Notes: generated from the sequence alone by a model not told the origin. Numbered from the stretch's first letter, positions 27,446 through 36,024 are shown. The stretch: DNA of 64,000 nt from Clostridium thermosuccinogenes (GCF_002896855.1 NZ_CP021850.1:4117665-4181664), one strand, 5' to 3'. Translations and numbers: made by a program.

Positions 27446-27682
27446 GGGGACGCTCCTGCATGTTTTTTAAAAAACAGCAGCAGAATATCGAGCAAAATAA
27501 CCTTAAAGCGATGTAAATAGGAGAGGGACATTCCTGCATTTTTATCAAAATGGCGATAGAATGTTGGATAAAAGCAGAGAAAGTAAAAAGTAAAGGAAAG
27601 CTGGGGGACGCTTCTGCATTTTTTATATTTTTTATTGAAAGCATCAGCAGGATGTCGGAAAAATAGCCATAGACTAAAAATG
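27446..27682 (+). repeat. Three degenerate tandem repeats of about 79 bp (REP-like)
   Basis: Units start at 27446 (GGGGACGCTCCTGCAT), 27525 (GGGACATTCCTGCAT) and 27604 (GGGGACGCTTCTGCAT). Each continues with a T-rich stretch and, about 30 bp later, a motif like GCAGAATATCGAGCAAAA. The opening motif is the same as at the ends of the RAYT region (29283 and, inverted, 30654-30665). The repeats are therefore probably REP-like sequences mobilised by that transposase or a relative. Confidence 0.6.
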
Positions 27683-28228
27683 CTAATATAATATTCTGTG
27701 TGTCAAAGAAACTACAAGCTAAATTTAACCCGGGAGCAATTATCTTAACCTCATAAAAAGATCTTTACCACTGCTTCCTTGCCTAACAAGAAGGCCAGCA
27801 ATTCAATTTCAAAACAACATAGCGTGTAATGGTTACCATGCATTTTGCTCCTTAACTTTGATTATTGGTGAATAATTGAGCTAAAACTACCAAAAAAATA
27901 AGGAAAATAAAAATTTATTTTCCTAGAAAAAGTAATCAATCAATATATTATTAAGCAGTACAATATTGATGCATCAGCATCAGTTCATTTTAGTCATGCT
28001 TTTCAGGCATTGACGACCATCATACGATGGATAACTTATATGCCGGCTCAATGTCTGACTCTGGGGCTGATATCCCAATACTTATGCTTTCCCTTCTCAG
28101 TGCTGTCTATAGTTTTATTAATTTTCATGAATCGCTCCTTTTGAAATAATAGTGGCCTTCCCCAATTTTCATTTTCACCAAAAGGTAAATCTCTGAAGCT
28201 TCTCGGATTTAACACAACCTTTGCTTTT
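27683..28228. other. Gene-free stretch
   Basis: No supported coding frame. It holds an AT-rich hairpin AGGAAAATAA / TTATTTTCCT (27901-27924), which could be a terminator, and CCATC / GATGG pairing near 28019-28033. Nothing else is recognised. Confidence 0.5.
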
Positions 28229-28528
28229 TCACCCTATAACTTTTTCATACTCAGAAGCCTTATGCTTGCTCCTGCAGATAATCTTTTTTATGCTGTATTC
28301 CGATAGATTGTACCTTTCAGCAATCTTCTCCACGCTGATACCACTTCTGTAAAGCATGACAATTTCTGCATTTCTTCTTTTATACATTTCCCGCGTACCG
28401 TTGGACTCTCCCCAGCCGGCCCTGATTTCTTCCCTGCCGGGCACATACAGTATTTCGCCCTGCACATATTGCTGCAGTTCTCTTAAAAGACGTTCAGGAA
28501 GAATTGTTTTTGCATTTCTGTATTTCAA
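28229..28528 (-). CDS. Small HTH protein, CD3324/Mor-like family
   Basis: A 99-residue protein beginning MKYRNAKTILPERLL, then EIQ-like helix and GEILYVPGREEIRAGWGE, typical of the CD3324 family of clostridial small regulators, related in fold to the Mor activator. A helix-turn-helix is visible at about residues 60-90 (YRSGISVEKIAERYNLSEYS, then IKKII). It is probably a DNA-binding regulator; its target is unknown. The start is a TTG at 28528 with AAGGAG 12 nt upstream. Two terminator hairpins lie immediately upstream, so it has its own short transcript. Confidence 0.75.
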   Translation of the reverse strand: MKYRNAKTILPERLLRELQQYVQGEILYVPGREEIRAGWGESNGTREMYKRRNAEIVMLYRSGISVEKIAERYNLSEYSIKKIICRSKHKASEYEKVIG

Positions 28529-28560
28529 TTATGGTTCACACTCCTTAAAATCGGCATAAA

Positions 28561-28591
28561 AAATCCACAGAGAATAACCCCTGTGGATTTT
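28561..28591. terminator. Bidirectional terminator hairpin upstream of the CD3324-like gene
   Basis: 10-bp stem AAATCCACAG / CTGTGGATTT (28561-28570 and 28581-28590) flanked by A on the left and T on the right. Confidence 0.7.
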
Positions 28592-28626
28592 CGTTTATAA
28601 GACATTTATGTCCTTTAAGGTAAAGC

Positions 28627-28655
28627 AAAAGCACGATAACCTCCACCGTGCTTTT
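28627..28655 (+). terminator. Second terminator-like hairpin
   Basis: Stem AAAAGCACG / CGTGCTTTTT with a loop of about ten bases, ending in five T on the plus strand. No plus-strand gene is seen upstream, so its purpose is unclear. Confidence 0.6.
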
Positions 28656-29037
28656 TATCAATTGTTAGGGACACCTCTGCCGAGCAGAACACCTATTGCC
28701 TGAGTATACGCTCAACATGTATTTAACGGTTTTCCCTAAACCTTATATTCAGCTAAAAGGGTTATTTCAAAGCATAGCTGCAAAAGGCACAACAAACAGA
28801 CCCAAATCAAAACAGGGTGATTCTCTCATACCTTTTGCCAATATTCAGTTATAGAAAGGCCACCTCAATTACAGTTCTTTTCATAATTCCATAACACTCC
28901 TTTCCTACTGAAATATTAAAACCCATATTTATTGTATTACAACATTTTACAAAACGTCAAGGGAAAGAATCGTTATAATTGTTTGTGCCATATATTCTAA
29001 GATCATAAATATAAAATCAAACGCAGCAAATTTTTAT

Positions 29038-29216
29038 TTGCCCCTCTTAAAGACGCTTCCCGGCTCAATGCAAAAGGGGCGCTCAAACCATTTACGGCTT
29101 GATACGCCCCGGCCATCAAACGATGGCCACCTCCATTGCAATCTTCACTTTAAGACCACTCCTTTCTTTGCGAAAGTCGGCTCCGGATACCGCGATGTAC
29201 ATGGTGTCCATGTACA
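29038..29216 (-). ncRNA. GC-rich palindromic island, possible small RNA or leader
   Basis: Four inverted repeats are packed into 180 bp of otherwise AT-rich DNA. They are TGTACATGG / CCATGTACA (29196-29216), GGCCATC / GATGGCC (about 29112-29130), GGGGCG / CGCCCC with inner TCAAACC pairing (about 29068-29110, ending in TTTT on the minus strand), and GCCCCT / AGGGGC. On the minus strand a frame of 10 codons (MKIAMEVAIV, GTG start, AAGGAG site) sits just before the strong terminator. It could be a small RNA, a leader with attenuator or a mobile-element end. The rest of 28660-29280 shows nothing recognisable. Confidence 0.4.
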
Positions 29217-29282
29217 ATAATTATTATAAGGCTAATATATCGCCGCCTCAAGCTACTAAACAGCTATAACTGAACTCTCTTA

Positions 29283-30679
29283 GGGGACGCTCCTTTTTAA
29301 TTCAGACTAAATGATAGGCATGGAAAAACCCTGGCATACCTATACCGCTAGGGCTTATTATTCAGACAATGTAAAATAGATATTATTAAGTGAAATTACT
29401 AAGCTCGTTTGTAGTATAACTAATGCCGATGAAAATTCAATACGGTTATACTGCTTTTGATTATTGATTACTAAATATGTCAAAGATTTGAATACAGCAC
29501 AAAACAGCCTTAGAAGCCTGTGCAAGGCATCTTAAGCTCGATTCGGATAGTTATGAGATTTTTGATAGGATGAATGGATGGTCTTTAGAGTCTATTATTC
29601 ACTACGTCCACAAATCAACGCCTACCCAGCCCGAATTAAAGAATTGAATGTATTCCGGTATTTCAAATCTTCTTTTATTAACCGGAATCCTTCATTAGTA
29701 AGCCTTGATATCCCGGACAGCGACATGTTGCCTATATATTCACATAGGCTTTTATATGTATATCCACATATCGATCTCATTATATATACCGTGAATGCTC
29801 TGATTCTGCTTGCTTCCCTGCTGTATTTTGCTCTCAGCTTTTCCGCCACTCCCCTGCCTAAAAGATTACTGATTTTATAAATTATGTCCTCCGGGGTTCT
29901 ATTCCTCACTATATACTGTTTCTCGCTACTGTACACATTTTCAGTGTAAGCCTTCATTATGCTATCGTCTACTTCCCTCATTATGCCTGTTTCTTTCATG
30001 GATTCTGTAAATACCCTGTACTTCTGCCGTGCAGCCCTTTTATCCCTTCCGAAGTGACTAAGTATAAATTCCGTATCCACTATACCGTCGGTGTCCTTCC
30101 GGCATCCTGTGTAAATACCATAAGACGAATAGCGGTAATATTCCTCCCTGCCGGCATATCCGGGCAAGTCCTTAGGATTGTTGTGGATATATGCCGACAG
30201 GGTAAGGCTGTAAGTATCATTGTCCACTATCGTGCTGGCAAAACGCCCTTGAAATAGATGCCCATGGCGGTCATACTTCCTGTTGAAGTAAGCAACGTAA
30301 GCATTGTTCAGACAGCGCATGAACGTGGAAATGTCAAAGCCGCAGGGGTCAATGTAAATATGAACATGGTTGCTCATCAGGACATAGCAATATATCTTGC
30401 AATGATACTTTTCTTTATAGCGCTTCAGGAGCGATAAATAATAATCCTTGTCCTCATCACACTGGAAAAGGTCCACTTCGCTGATGCTCCTGGACATCAC
30501 ATGATACATGGATTCTTCTGACTTCTTCCTGGCTGCTCTTGGCATGATAAACCACCTCTGGATATCATTTGTGGTTATATCATACCATATAATACATTAT
30601 TTGTAAAGAACAAATGTTCTGTATAAAAAACGTCACTTAATTATTCTATGTGAAGGAGCGTCCCCTAATTACGCTCCTT
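29283..30679 (-). mobile_element. RAYT (REP-associated transposase) region with REP-like ends
   Basis: The transposase at 29622-30545 is flanked by GGGGACGCTCCTTTTTAA (29283-29300) and, inverted, AAGGAGCGTCCCC (30653-30665). The right side forms a hairpin, AAGGAGCGT / ACGCTCCTT (30653-30661 and 30671-30679, loop 9), whose sequence includes the stop codon of the ABC-F gene. Ends of this type match clostridial Y1 transposase surroundings. Exact element borders are not proven. Confidence 0.6.
29622..30545 (-). CDS. REP-associated tyrosine transposase (Y1/TnpA-REP family)
   Basis: A 307-residue protein opening MPRAARKKSEESMYHVMSRS, the usual start of clostridial RAYT proteins. The HUH metal-binding motif is NHVHIYI at about residues 58-64, and HLFQGRFAS is the conserved block after it. 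The catalytic Tyr should lie in the helix that follows. The C-terminal third (GVAEKLRAKYSREASRIRAF and on) is a DnaA/Trp-repressor-like HTH extension often seen in this subfamily. It nicks single-stranded DNA at REP palindromes. The frame is intact, so it may be active, and REP-like sequences lie both at its borders and at 27446-27682. Confidence 0.88.
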   Translation of the reverse strand: MPRAARKKSEESMYHVMSRSISEVDLFQCDEDKDYYLSLLKRYKEKYHCKIYCYVLMSNHVHIYIDPCGFDISTFMRCLNNAYVAYFNRKYDRHGHLFQGRFASTIVDNDTYSLTLSAYIHNNPKDLPGYAGREEYYRYSSYGIYTGCRKDTDGIVDTEFILSHFGRDKRAARQKYRVFTESMKETGIMREVDDSIMKAYTENVYSSEKQYIVRNRTPEDIIYKISNLLGRGVAEKLRAKYSREASRIRAFTVYIMRSICGYTYKSLCEYIGNMSLSGISRLTNEGFRLIKEDLKYRNTFNSLIRAG

Positions 30680-32281
30680 AATTAGCCGCTGGTACTCTGC
30701 CTCCAGAGCTTCCTTGTCTGCACCGGGCATGGACAGCTTTGCTATTATCTCTGCTATCCGCATCTGCAAAGCAATTTGTTCCATTTCTTTATCAGCAGCT
30801 GCTTTAGGCTTTTGTTTGCTTAGCCTGTACTCGTCAAGAGTTCCCTCGAATTCCGTTATGGCCTGATTCTCCAAAATGAGGAGCCTGTCAGCAACAGTGT
30901 TGACAAATTTGCTATCATGTGAAACAAACAGGACCGTCCCCTCATAATCGCAGAGGACATCTTCCAAAGCTTCTATAGACATCATGTCCAGATAATTGGT
31001 GGGCTCATCCAGCAGAAGGACATTGGCATCCGACACAAAAAGCTTTGCAAAAGAAACCTTTATCCTTTCACCGCCGCTTAACACGCCAACCTTCTTATAA
31101 ACATCATCTCCGGAAATGAGCAGCCTTGCCAGGATCGTTCTTGCAACAGCCTGGGTCTGAATGCTGTCCTGCATTACGTTTTCCAGCACGGTTTTGTCAT
31201 AATCCAGATTTTCAAACCCCTGCCGGAAGTAGCCGATTCTGGCCTTGGGCACAATATATATGCTGTCATCCGACCTGCTGCTTATAAGATTCAACAACGT
31301 GGTCTTGCCTGCACCATTTTCGCCCCAGAGGGCAGTTTTTAACCCGTTGTATACTTTGAATTTAGCATTGTTTAGTATCTTCCTGCTGCCATAACTAAAG
31401 TTAAGCTTTTCTGCGGAAATGACAATCTTATTTTCCGGGGGATTGGTCAAAGAGAAGTCCAGTTTTATCTGGGGCAGCTCTTTGGGCTTTTCCTTCACTT
31501 CCAGCTTTTCAAGCCGTGTTTTCAGGCTGTTGGCAGCATTGTTTATTTTCTCCTGTATCTCGGTGGCACTTCTCTTGTGAAGCCTTGCTTCAGAGTTTCC
31601 CATTCTTTTAGGAGCCTTCCTTATGGATTTCGCTTTGCTCTGCCTTTCCCTTATTGCCTCTTCCAGCTTTTCTTTTTCTGAAACGTATTTTTCATATTCC
31701 TGCTTCTCATGCTGGTATTCCATCTCTTTCTGCTGCCTATAGGAAGAGTAATTGCCGTTGTAAAGCTTAACTTTGCCGTCCCTCACTTCAAGGATTTTAT
31801 TGCAGAGGCTGTCTAAAAGATTCCTGTCATGGCTGATAAGCAAAAAGGACTCCACTCTAGAAAGCTTTTGCCTGAGAAGCTCTATGCCTTTGTAATCAAG
31901 GTTGGCCGTCGGTTCATCGGCAAACACAATCAGACTGTCATTGCTAAAGGCGTTGGCAATTTTTATCCTTGTTCTTTCACCCCCGCTGAACTCATTCTGA
32001 TGCAGCTTATCATGCAGATTGAACTCCTTTAAAGTCTTTGTACCTGCCTCCACTCCCTCTTCAGAGAACTGACGGATATATGAAATGCTGCAATAATGGT
32101 GAACGACGCCCTCATCCGGTTCTATTTCCTTGGATAGAATATTCATAAGGGTGGTCTTACCCGAACCATTTTGCCCTACAATGCCGATTTTGTCCCCGGA
32201 ATAAACTTTAAAGCTGTCCAATTCTATTATTAATCTGTCGTTATAATATTTCTTTATTTTATCCGCTTCCAAAATTAGCAT
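30665..32281 (-). CDS. ABC-F family ATPase, ribosome-protection type
   Basis: A 538-residue soluble protein with two ABC modules and no membrane part. Module 1 has Walker A GQNGSGKTT, signature FSGGERTRIKIA and IVFADEPTANLD. Module 2 has GENGAGKTT, LSGGERIKVSFA and VLLLDEPTNYLD. Between them is a long basic coiled linker (about residues 175-275), the part that reaches the peptidyl transferase centre in antibiotic-resistance ABC-F proteins of the Vga/Lsa/VmlR/CplR group. Resistance to lincosamides, pleuromutilins or streptogramin A is therefore likely, but a housekeeping role is possible. Start ATG 32281 has AAAGGAG. Its last residues (IKERN) and stop are encoded within a REP-like hairpin, so the C-terminus may have been altered by insertion. 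Confidence 0.9.
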   Translation of the reverse strand: MLILEADKIKKYYNDRLIIELDSFKVYSGDKIGIVGQNGSGKTTLMNILSKEIEPDEGVVHHYCSISYIRQFSEEGVEAGTKTLKEFNLHDKLHQNEFSGGERTRIKIANAFSNDSLIVFADEPTANLDYKGIELLRQKLSRVESFLLISHDRNLLDSLCNKILEVRDGKVKLYNGNYSSYRQQKEMEYQHEKQEYEKYVSEKEKLEEAIRERQSKAKSIRKAPKRMGNSEARLHKRSATEIQEKINNAANSLKTRLEKLEVKEKPKELPQIKLDFSLTNPPENKIVISAEKLNFSYGSRKILNNAKFKVYNGLKTALWGENGAGKTTLLNLISSRSDDSIYIVPKARIGYFRQGFENLDYDKTVLENVMQDSIQTQAVARTILARLLISGDDVYKKVGVLSGGERIKVSFAKLFVSDANVLLLDEPTNYLDMMSIEALEDVLCDYEGTVLFVSHDSKFVNTVADRLLILENQAITEFEGTLDEYRLSKQKPKAAADKEMEQIALQMRIAEIIAKLSMPGADKEALEAEYQRLIKERN

Positions 32282-32566
32282 AAAAAAATCTCTCCTTTCA
32301 CTTTTTACAGTGTGCTGGAAAGACTTGTAGAAATAATCAATTTAGATGTTGAAATTTATAAAATGATTTGGCATCCATTAAACGCACAGCATGGTTCAAC
32401 ATCTCTGCTACGGTGAACCTGCCACAATCAAAATGTAGGCTTTCTGCCTTATTAACCTCACAACCTGCTATTTCCACAGGCATCTATTCAAACAATTTCT
32501 GCCCAGAGGTGCCCATACTTATAAACTAAAGTATAATAAATACAAGAAATGATTTTCAATTGAGTT
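32282..32566 (-). promoter_or_regulatory. Promoter and long leader of the ABC-F gene
   Basis: Minus-strand TTGAAA, an 18-bp spacer and TATACT at about 32535-32566 make a plausible sigma-A promoter, giving a leader of roughly 240 nt. Long leaders upstream of ABC-F genes often contain antibiotic-sensing attenuators. Here I see only a weak hairpin AGGC / GCCT near 32444-32457 and no clear leader peptide. The remainder up to 32787 shows nothing else. Confidence 0.35.
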
Positions 32567-32787
32567 TTAAAGCATGGCAAAGTATCCGTATAAAGATTAT
32601 TCCCAAGCTAATCCAGCACAAATAAGAGCAATATTCCAACTTGCTCCCTTCAATAATTCAATTGATTTTGCCGAATTAGCCAATCCTCATCCCTGGATAC
32701 CTTACCCTTTCATTAAAATTACAGCTTATGCTGCTTTTAAACTATGCATATTATATCTTAACCCATAAAAGATTATAAATCAATCCC

Positions 32788-33312
32788 TTATTTCTTTTCA
32801 AAATCCTTATAAAGCAGGCTTGGCTGTATTCCAGTATTGTTCTGGTACTTACCGCTGCAGTATTTCTCATATTCTCCTTCAATGGAATGATAATATATCT
32901 GGCAGATTTCCACTCCTGCATATATTCTTATAGGCTGAATGCAGTGGATCTCCAGCGTCCAGTAGCCGCTGAAGCCAACATCCCCGAAGCCTGCCGTCAC
33001 ATGGATAAAAAGTCCCAGCCTGCCTATGGAAGAACGCCCTTCCAGCATGGGAACATACTTGTCGGTCTTTGTATACTCCATAGTCCTTCCCAGATACAGC
33101 TTTCCCGGTTCAAGAACAAGACCTTCCTCCGGTATGATCAGCTTTTTGGTCTTATTAGGCTTTTTCATGTCCAATATATCTTCATCATAAACCAGCAGCT
33201 CATTATTCAACCGCAGGTTATAGCTGTTGGGATTCAGATATTTATCATCATAAGGCTCAATTATTATTTCCTTGCCTAAATGTTTCTTTATTTCAAGACC
33301 CGATAGAATCAA
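32788..33312 (-). CDS. dcd: dCTP deaminase (Dcd/DUT superfamily)
   Basis: This 174-residue cytoplasmic enzyme belongs to the trimeric dCTP deaminase/dUTPase family, which makes dUTP (or dUMP, in bifunctional forms) for thymidylate synthesis. Signatures are NPNSYNLRLNNELLVYD, GLVLEPGKLYLGRTMEYT, the active-site loop PMLEGRSSIGRLGLFIHVTA and GFGDVGFSGYWTLEI with its Glu. The C-terminal GKYQNNTGIQPS lies over the nucleotide. Length and sequence fit Dcd. The frame extends 25 codons further up, but TTG 33312 preceded by GGAGGAG gives the usual MILSG start. An IS4-family element is inserted 40-47 bp upstream, between the gene and a TATAAT-like sequence now at about 34801, so its expression may be altered. 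Confidence 0.93.
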   Translation of the reverse strand: MILSGLEIKKHLGKEIIIEPYDDKYLNPNSYNLRLNNELLVYDEDILDMKKPNKTKKLIIPEEGLVLEPGKLYLGRTMEYTKTDKYVPMLEGRSSIGRLGLFIHVTAGFGDVGFSGYWTLEIHCIQPIRIYAGVEICQIYYHSIEGEYEKYCSGKYQNNTGIQPSLLYKDFEKK

Positions 33313-33351
33313 ATAAAATCTCCTCCAAAATACATTTTTATATAAAAAATA

Positions 33352-34792
33352 TATGTAATAGTACTTACGCAAAAGTAACATAAACAAGTCATATCAGCAC
33401 TTTGAAAACAGAATATAGCTTAAAAGGTTGTTGCATTGAGGTTTCCATATATTACAGCTATTCACCAGTTTTCGAATTATGCTATTCTTTTGGCAGGGGT
33501 TCCATGAGGTCTACCAAAAATTGCATTTCCGACATAACCGTTGCCAAGCACGGCATTCACGATATTATTACTGAACTGGTGAGAAAGTTCAATTTGGATA
33601 AGTTTTTGTTCCCTGAGAAGTATACACTGGTCTTCGTTGCAGCATGTATGGGTATAATCCTGTTTAATAATCCTACAGCAACATATATTGCGCAGAAGCT
33701 GTACTGGGTATCCCATGATGCCATAACAAGGCTGCTGCCGTTGCTTTCTATTAATAACACAAATATCATGATCCTGTTCATCCAGGCAATACAGTCACAA
33801 ACGGCTGGTCTTGGATATTTGATCATCGATGATGTGATTATCAGGAAGCCTTTCGGCAAGAGCATTTTCCCGACATCTTATGTATACGATCACACAAATA
33901 ATCGGTATGTCTGGGGAATGCACATTGTAGTCCTTCTATGGTCTAATGGTTGGATTAAAATCCCCGTGGCGTTTCGGATATGGAAACCGGAAGAAAAGTG
34001 TGAAGAATATCATACCAAGGTTGAACTAGCCATACGTATGATATCCTTCGCCCACAAATTTGGTTTGGCTGCCGAATACGTCACATTCGACACCTGGTAT
34101 TCCTGTAAAGAGCTCCTGCAAAAGCTCTCAGAGTGCGGTTACCACTATGTCTGCATGATAAAGAATAACCGCAAAGTGCTGTACAACAACAGGGTTAACT
34201 TTAACGTTAAGACCATAAGCCTGCTGTTTAGCAAGAAACAGTACAGGTACTACCCCGGTACAGGCTTCTACATCAAGGCTTTATCGGTAATCTTACCTGG
34301 TGTGGGTAACACCATGATGGCAATAGTCAAAAACGGCTATAACGCATCTATCCAAAACACCAGATTTATCATTACTGACTTGCCCGGTGTAGCTGCTCAA
34401 GACATCCTCAAGAAATACCTTTGCCGTTGGGACATTGAAGTATTCTTCAGAGACATCAAGCAGTTTCTGAACTTTGAAAAAGTTCAAGTCCGGTCTATTA
34501 GAAAACTTGAGGGTCACTTCTCCTTGGTGTTCATAACTTCTGTATTCGTGCAGATTTTGCAGATACAGAATAATTTGAATACCATGGGTGAAACCATCAG
34601 CTTCCTGCAGGACATTGTCCAGGTTAAAGTCAACGGTATTGTGTACATTATTAATGTAACATCCAAAGACCGGACAGGTAAAGAGGTAAATACTGTCTCA
34701 AATCCTCTCGCAACAACCATTTGGGACAAATTAAGTGCGTGAAATCTTTATTTTTCAAGGATCATTTTGTTTTGCGTAAGTACTGTATGTAA
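33352..34792. mobile_element. IS4-family insertion sequence with target duplication
   Basis: A 1427-bp element (33359-34785) has 15-bp perfect terminal inverted repeats, AGTACTTACGCAAAA (33360-33374) and TTTTGCGTAAGTACT (34770-34784). It is flanked by the 7-bp direct repeat TATGTAA (33352-33358 and 34786-34792). A single transposase gene fills the inside. Intact ends, intact gene and an exact duplication suggest a recent insertion. Confidence 0.92.
33504..34742 (+). CDS. IS4-family DDE transposase
   Basis: The 412-residue transposase carries the DDE triad: Asp in LGYLIIDDVIIRK, Asp in YVTFDTWYSC and Glu in KYLCRWDIEVFFRDIK. The last segment fits the IS4 signature Y-2-R-3-E-6-K exactly. It catalyses cut-and-paste transposition of the surrounding element by binding the 15-bp ends. 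The open frame begins with a TTG at 33402, but ATG 33504 has AGGGG close upstream and is a natural start; the true start is not certain. No frameshift or stop interrupts the gene. Confidence 0.92.
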   Translation: MRSTKNCISDITVAKHGIHDIITELVRKFNLDKFLFPEKYTLVFVAACMGIILFNNPTATYIAQKLYWVSHDAITRLLPLLSINNTNIMILFIQAIQSQTAGLGYLIIDDVIIRKPFGKSIFPTSYVYDHTNNRYVWGMHIVVLLWSNGWIKIPVAFRIWKPEEKCEEYHTKVELAIRMISFAHKFGLAAEYVTFDTWYSCKELLQKLSECGYHYVCMIKNNRKVLYNNRVNFNVKTISLLFSKKQYRYYPGTGFYIKALSVILPGVGNTMMAIVKNGYNASIQNTRFIITDLPGVAAQDILKKYLCRWDIEVFFRDIKQFLNFEKVQVRSIRKLEGHFSLVFITSVFVQILQIQNNLNTMGETISFLQDIVQVKVNGIVYIINVTSKDRTGKEVNTVSNPLATTIWDKLSA

Positions 34793-35197
34793 GTAAAATT
34801 AATTATACATTATTTAAAATATATCTTCCACTGAAATGTAACTTTTTGAAGAAATAGATCGACATTGCCTTCCAAAAATATATTTGGAGTGAATTCAACA
34901 TGGAAATACCTTCTGCTCCTCTATTACCAACAAACAAATAGCAGAATTATTATTTCGTCCCATACCTTGTGCAAATCCGTTTACAAGGCTCTTCTATCGG
35001 ACTTTTTTTGTATTGCACCTCAGTTAAAGCACAAGTAATTTTCCGAAAATATAAAAACCAGCCCACGAAAGAAAAGGAGTTTTTTCCCAACTCCTTTTCC
35101 CCCACAGGCTGGAAATGGCATGACCTTAGCATTATGCCTGTCGTTTCACCATTGAAAAACACAATCTTGGAAAGCCCACAGCATTCAGGCCATAGCC
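34793..35197. other. Spacer with strong hairpin
   Basis: Holds a TATAAT-like sequence at about 34801-34806 (minus) that may be the displaced dcd promoter. It also holds a large hairpin at 35058-35112, with AAAAGGAGTT / AACTCCTTTT inside CCAGCC / GGCTGG. The hairpin could terminate the sigma-factor operon coming from the right. No supported gene. Confidence 0.5.
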
Positions 35198-35401
35198 TTA
35201 CTTAAACATTTTGCAAAGTCCGGTTTCCCGAGCCAGTTCTTTTGCCGAATCGGCGGGAACGCCTGCTTCTATCAGGCTCTGGGTCAGGGCTGCTTTATAG
35301 CTTAAATACCTGACCAAAAACCAGATGAGGATAAAAGGTGACATAATGATAAGCATTAACAGCTTTACCGTGAATTTAATAATATAAATTACTGTTACCA
35401 T
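35198..35401 (-). CDS. Small membrane protein of the sigma-factor operon
   Basis: A 67-residue protein with one long hydrophobic segment (about 5-32, VIYIIKFTVKLLMLIIMSPF and on) and a short cytoplasmic tail. The tail carries LIEAGVPADSAKELARETG, which resembles LVDSGIPQEEALQMAKDY in the protein encoded just upstream. I do not recognise a named family. It is the last gene of the operon with the ECF sigma factor and zinc-finger anti-sigma, 26 bp after the previous gene, so a role in the same regulatory or envelope-stress circuit is likely. Confidence 0.65.
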   Translation of the reverse strand: MVTVIYIIKFTVKLLMLIIMSPFILIWFLVRYLSYKAALTQSLIEAGVPADSAKELARETGLCKMFK

Positions 35402-35427
35402 TTAACACTCCTCATCACCCATTCTTG

Positions 35428-35670
35428 CTATTTTGAGATGTTTCCGGTTATGTCTTTTAACGATAGCATATAATCTTTCGCCATTTGCAATGCTTCCTCC
35501 TGGGGTATGCCCGAATCCACCAGTTCCTTATACAGGCTTCCCACCGCCTGACCCATTTTTTTGCCTGCCTCTGCCGAATACAAAGTATCCATAAGCTTGG
35601 TGATTAATATGGGCGCCTTTTCAGAAATGGCATCCAGCACTTCTCCTAATTCTTTTACATGGTCTGACAT
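35428..35670 (-). CDS. Small soluble protein of the sigma-factor operon
   Basis: An 80-residue, mostly helical protein starting MSDHVKELGEVLDAI; ATG 35670 has a very strong AAAGGAGG site and is preferred over Met 35706. Its central part (TLYSAEAGKKMGQAVGSLYK) is amphipathic, and the C-terminal part has LVDSGIPQEEALQMAKDY. The second motif is shared with the small membrane protein that follows. No signal peptide or membrane helix. The start lies just past the 3' end of the anti-sigma gene. Function unknown; the shared motif suggests the two small proteins bind a common partner. Confidence 0.65.
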   Translation of the reverse strand: MSDHVKELGEVLDAISEKAPILITKLMDTLYSAEAGKKMGQAVGSLYKELVDSGIPQEEALQMAKDYMLSLKDITGNISK

Positions 35671-35686
35671 AAATCTCCTACCTCCT

Positions 35687-36022
35687 TTATATTGCCTGCT
35701 GTGCAAGCTGTATTGTCTGATTAACCGCGGTTAACGAATAACGAATTAAATTAAAAACCACATGATATGGACGGAAATCAATGATGTCATCAAGGAACTT
35801 ATCATCTTTGGGAATTCGCAGGAAAGCCGTATCCACGATTTCCTGCGGCACATCTGCCATTCTCTCCTGTTCAAGCTTTTTAAACCTAATCAGATCTGCC
35901 GCTTCCTTCCTGCAGCTGTGACAAACTGCCAGGTGGCTCACAATCTCACCATTTTGCTCCTGCGTAAGCCTGCGGTTTATATAATCGATCAATGAATCGG
36001 ATATTCTTTCACAGTCAGTCAT
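35687..36022 (-). CDS. Zinc-finger (zf-HC2) anti-sigma factor
   Basis: A 111-residue protein with the N-terminal anti-sigma zinc motif: His and two Cys in SHLAVCHSCRKEAADLI, plus an upstream Cys in MTDCERIS. Such domains clamp ECF sigma factors and release them on a signal. There is no clear membrane helix; the C-terminal part (RPYHVVFNLIRYSLTAVNQT) is only mildly hydrophobic. That differs from many zf-HC2 anti-sigmas that span the membrane, so this one may be soluble or peripheral. It starts two bases after the sigma gene ends, a classical translationally linked pair. Confidence 0.85.
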   Translation of the reverse strand: MTDCERISDSLIDYINRRLTQEQNGEIVSHLAVCHSCRKEAADLIRFKKLEQERMADVPQEIVDTAFLRIPKDDKFLDDIIDFRPYHVVFNLIRYSLTAVNQTIQLAQQAI

Positions 36023-36024
36023 AC

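Noticed and set aside
27321-27644. 107-codon frame on the minus strand
   Set aside because: It crosses the 79-bp tandem repeats and its product mirrors their repetition; no ribosome binding site.
27446-27682. CRISPR array
   Set aside because: Only three degenerate units of 79 bp with diverged internal sequence and no cas genes; repeat form fits REP-like elements.
29038-29220. 60-codon plus-strand frame
   Set aside because: It runs through four palindromes and has no ribosome binding site; better explained as structured DNA or RNA.
32574-32768. 64-codon plus-strand frame
   Set aside because: No ribosome binding site and no recognisable motif; ends in a spacer between two minus-strand genes.
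34950-35162. 70-codon minus-strand frame
   Set aside because: It spans the large hairpin at 35058-35112 and has no start signal.
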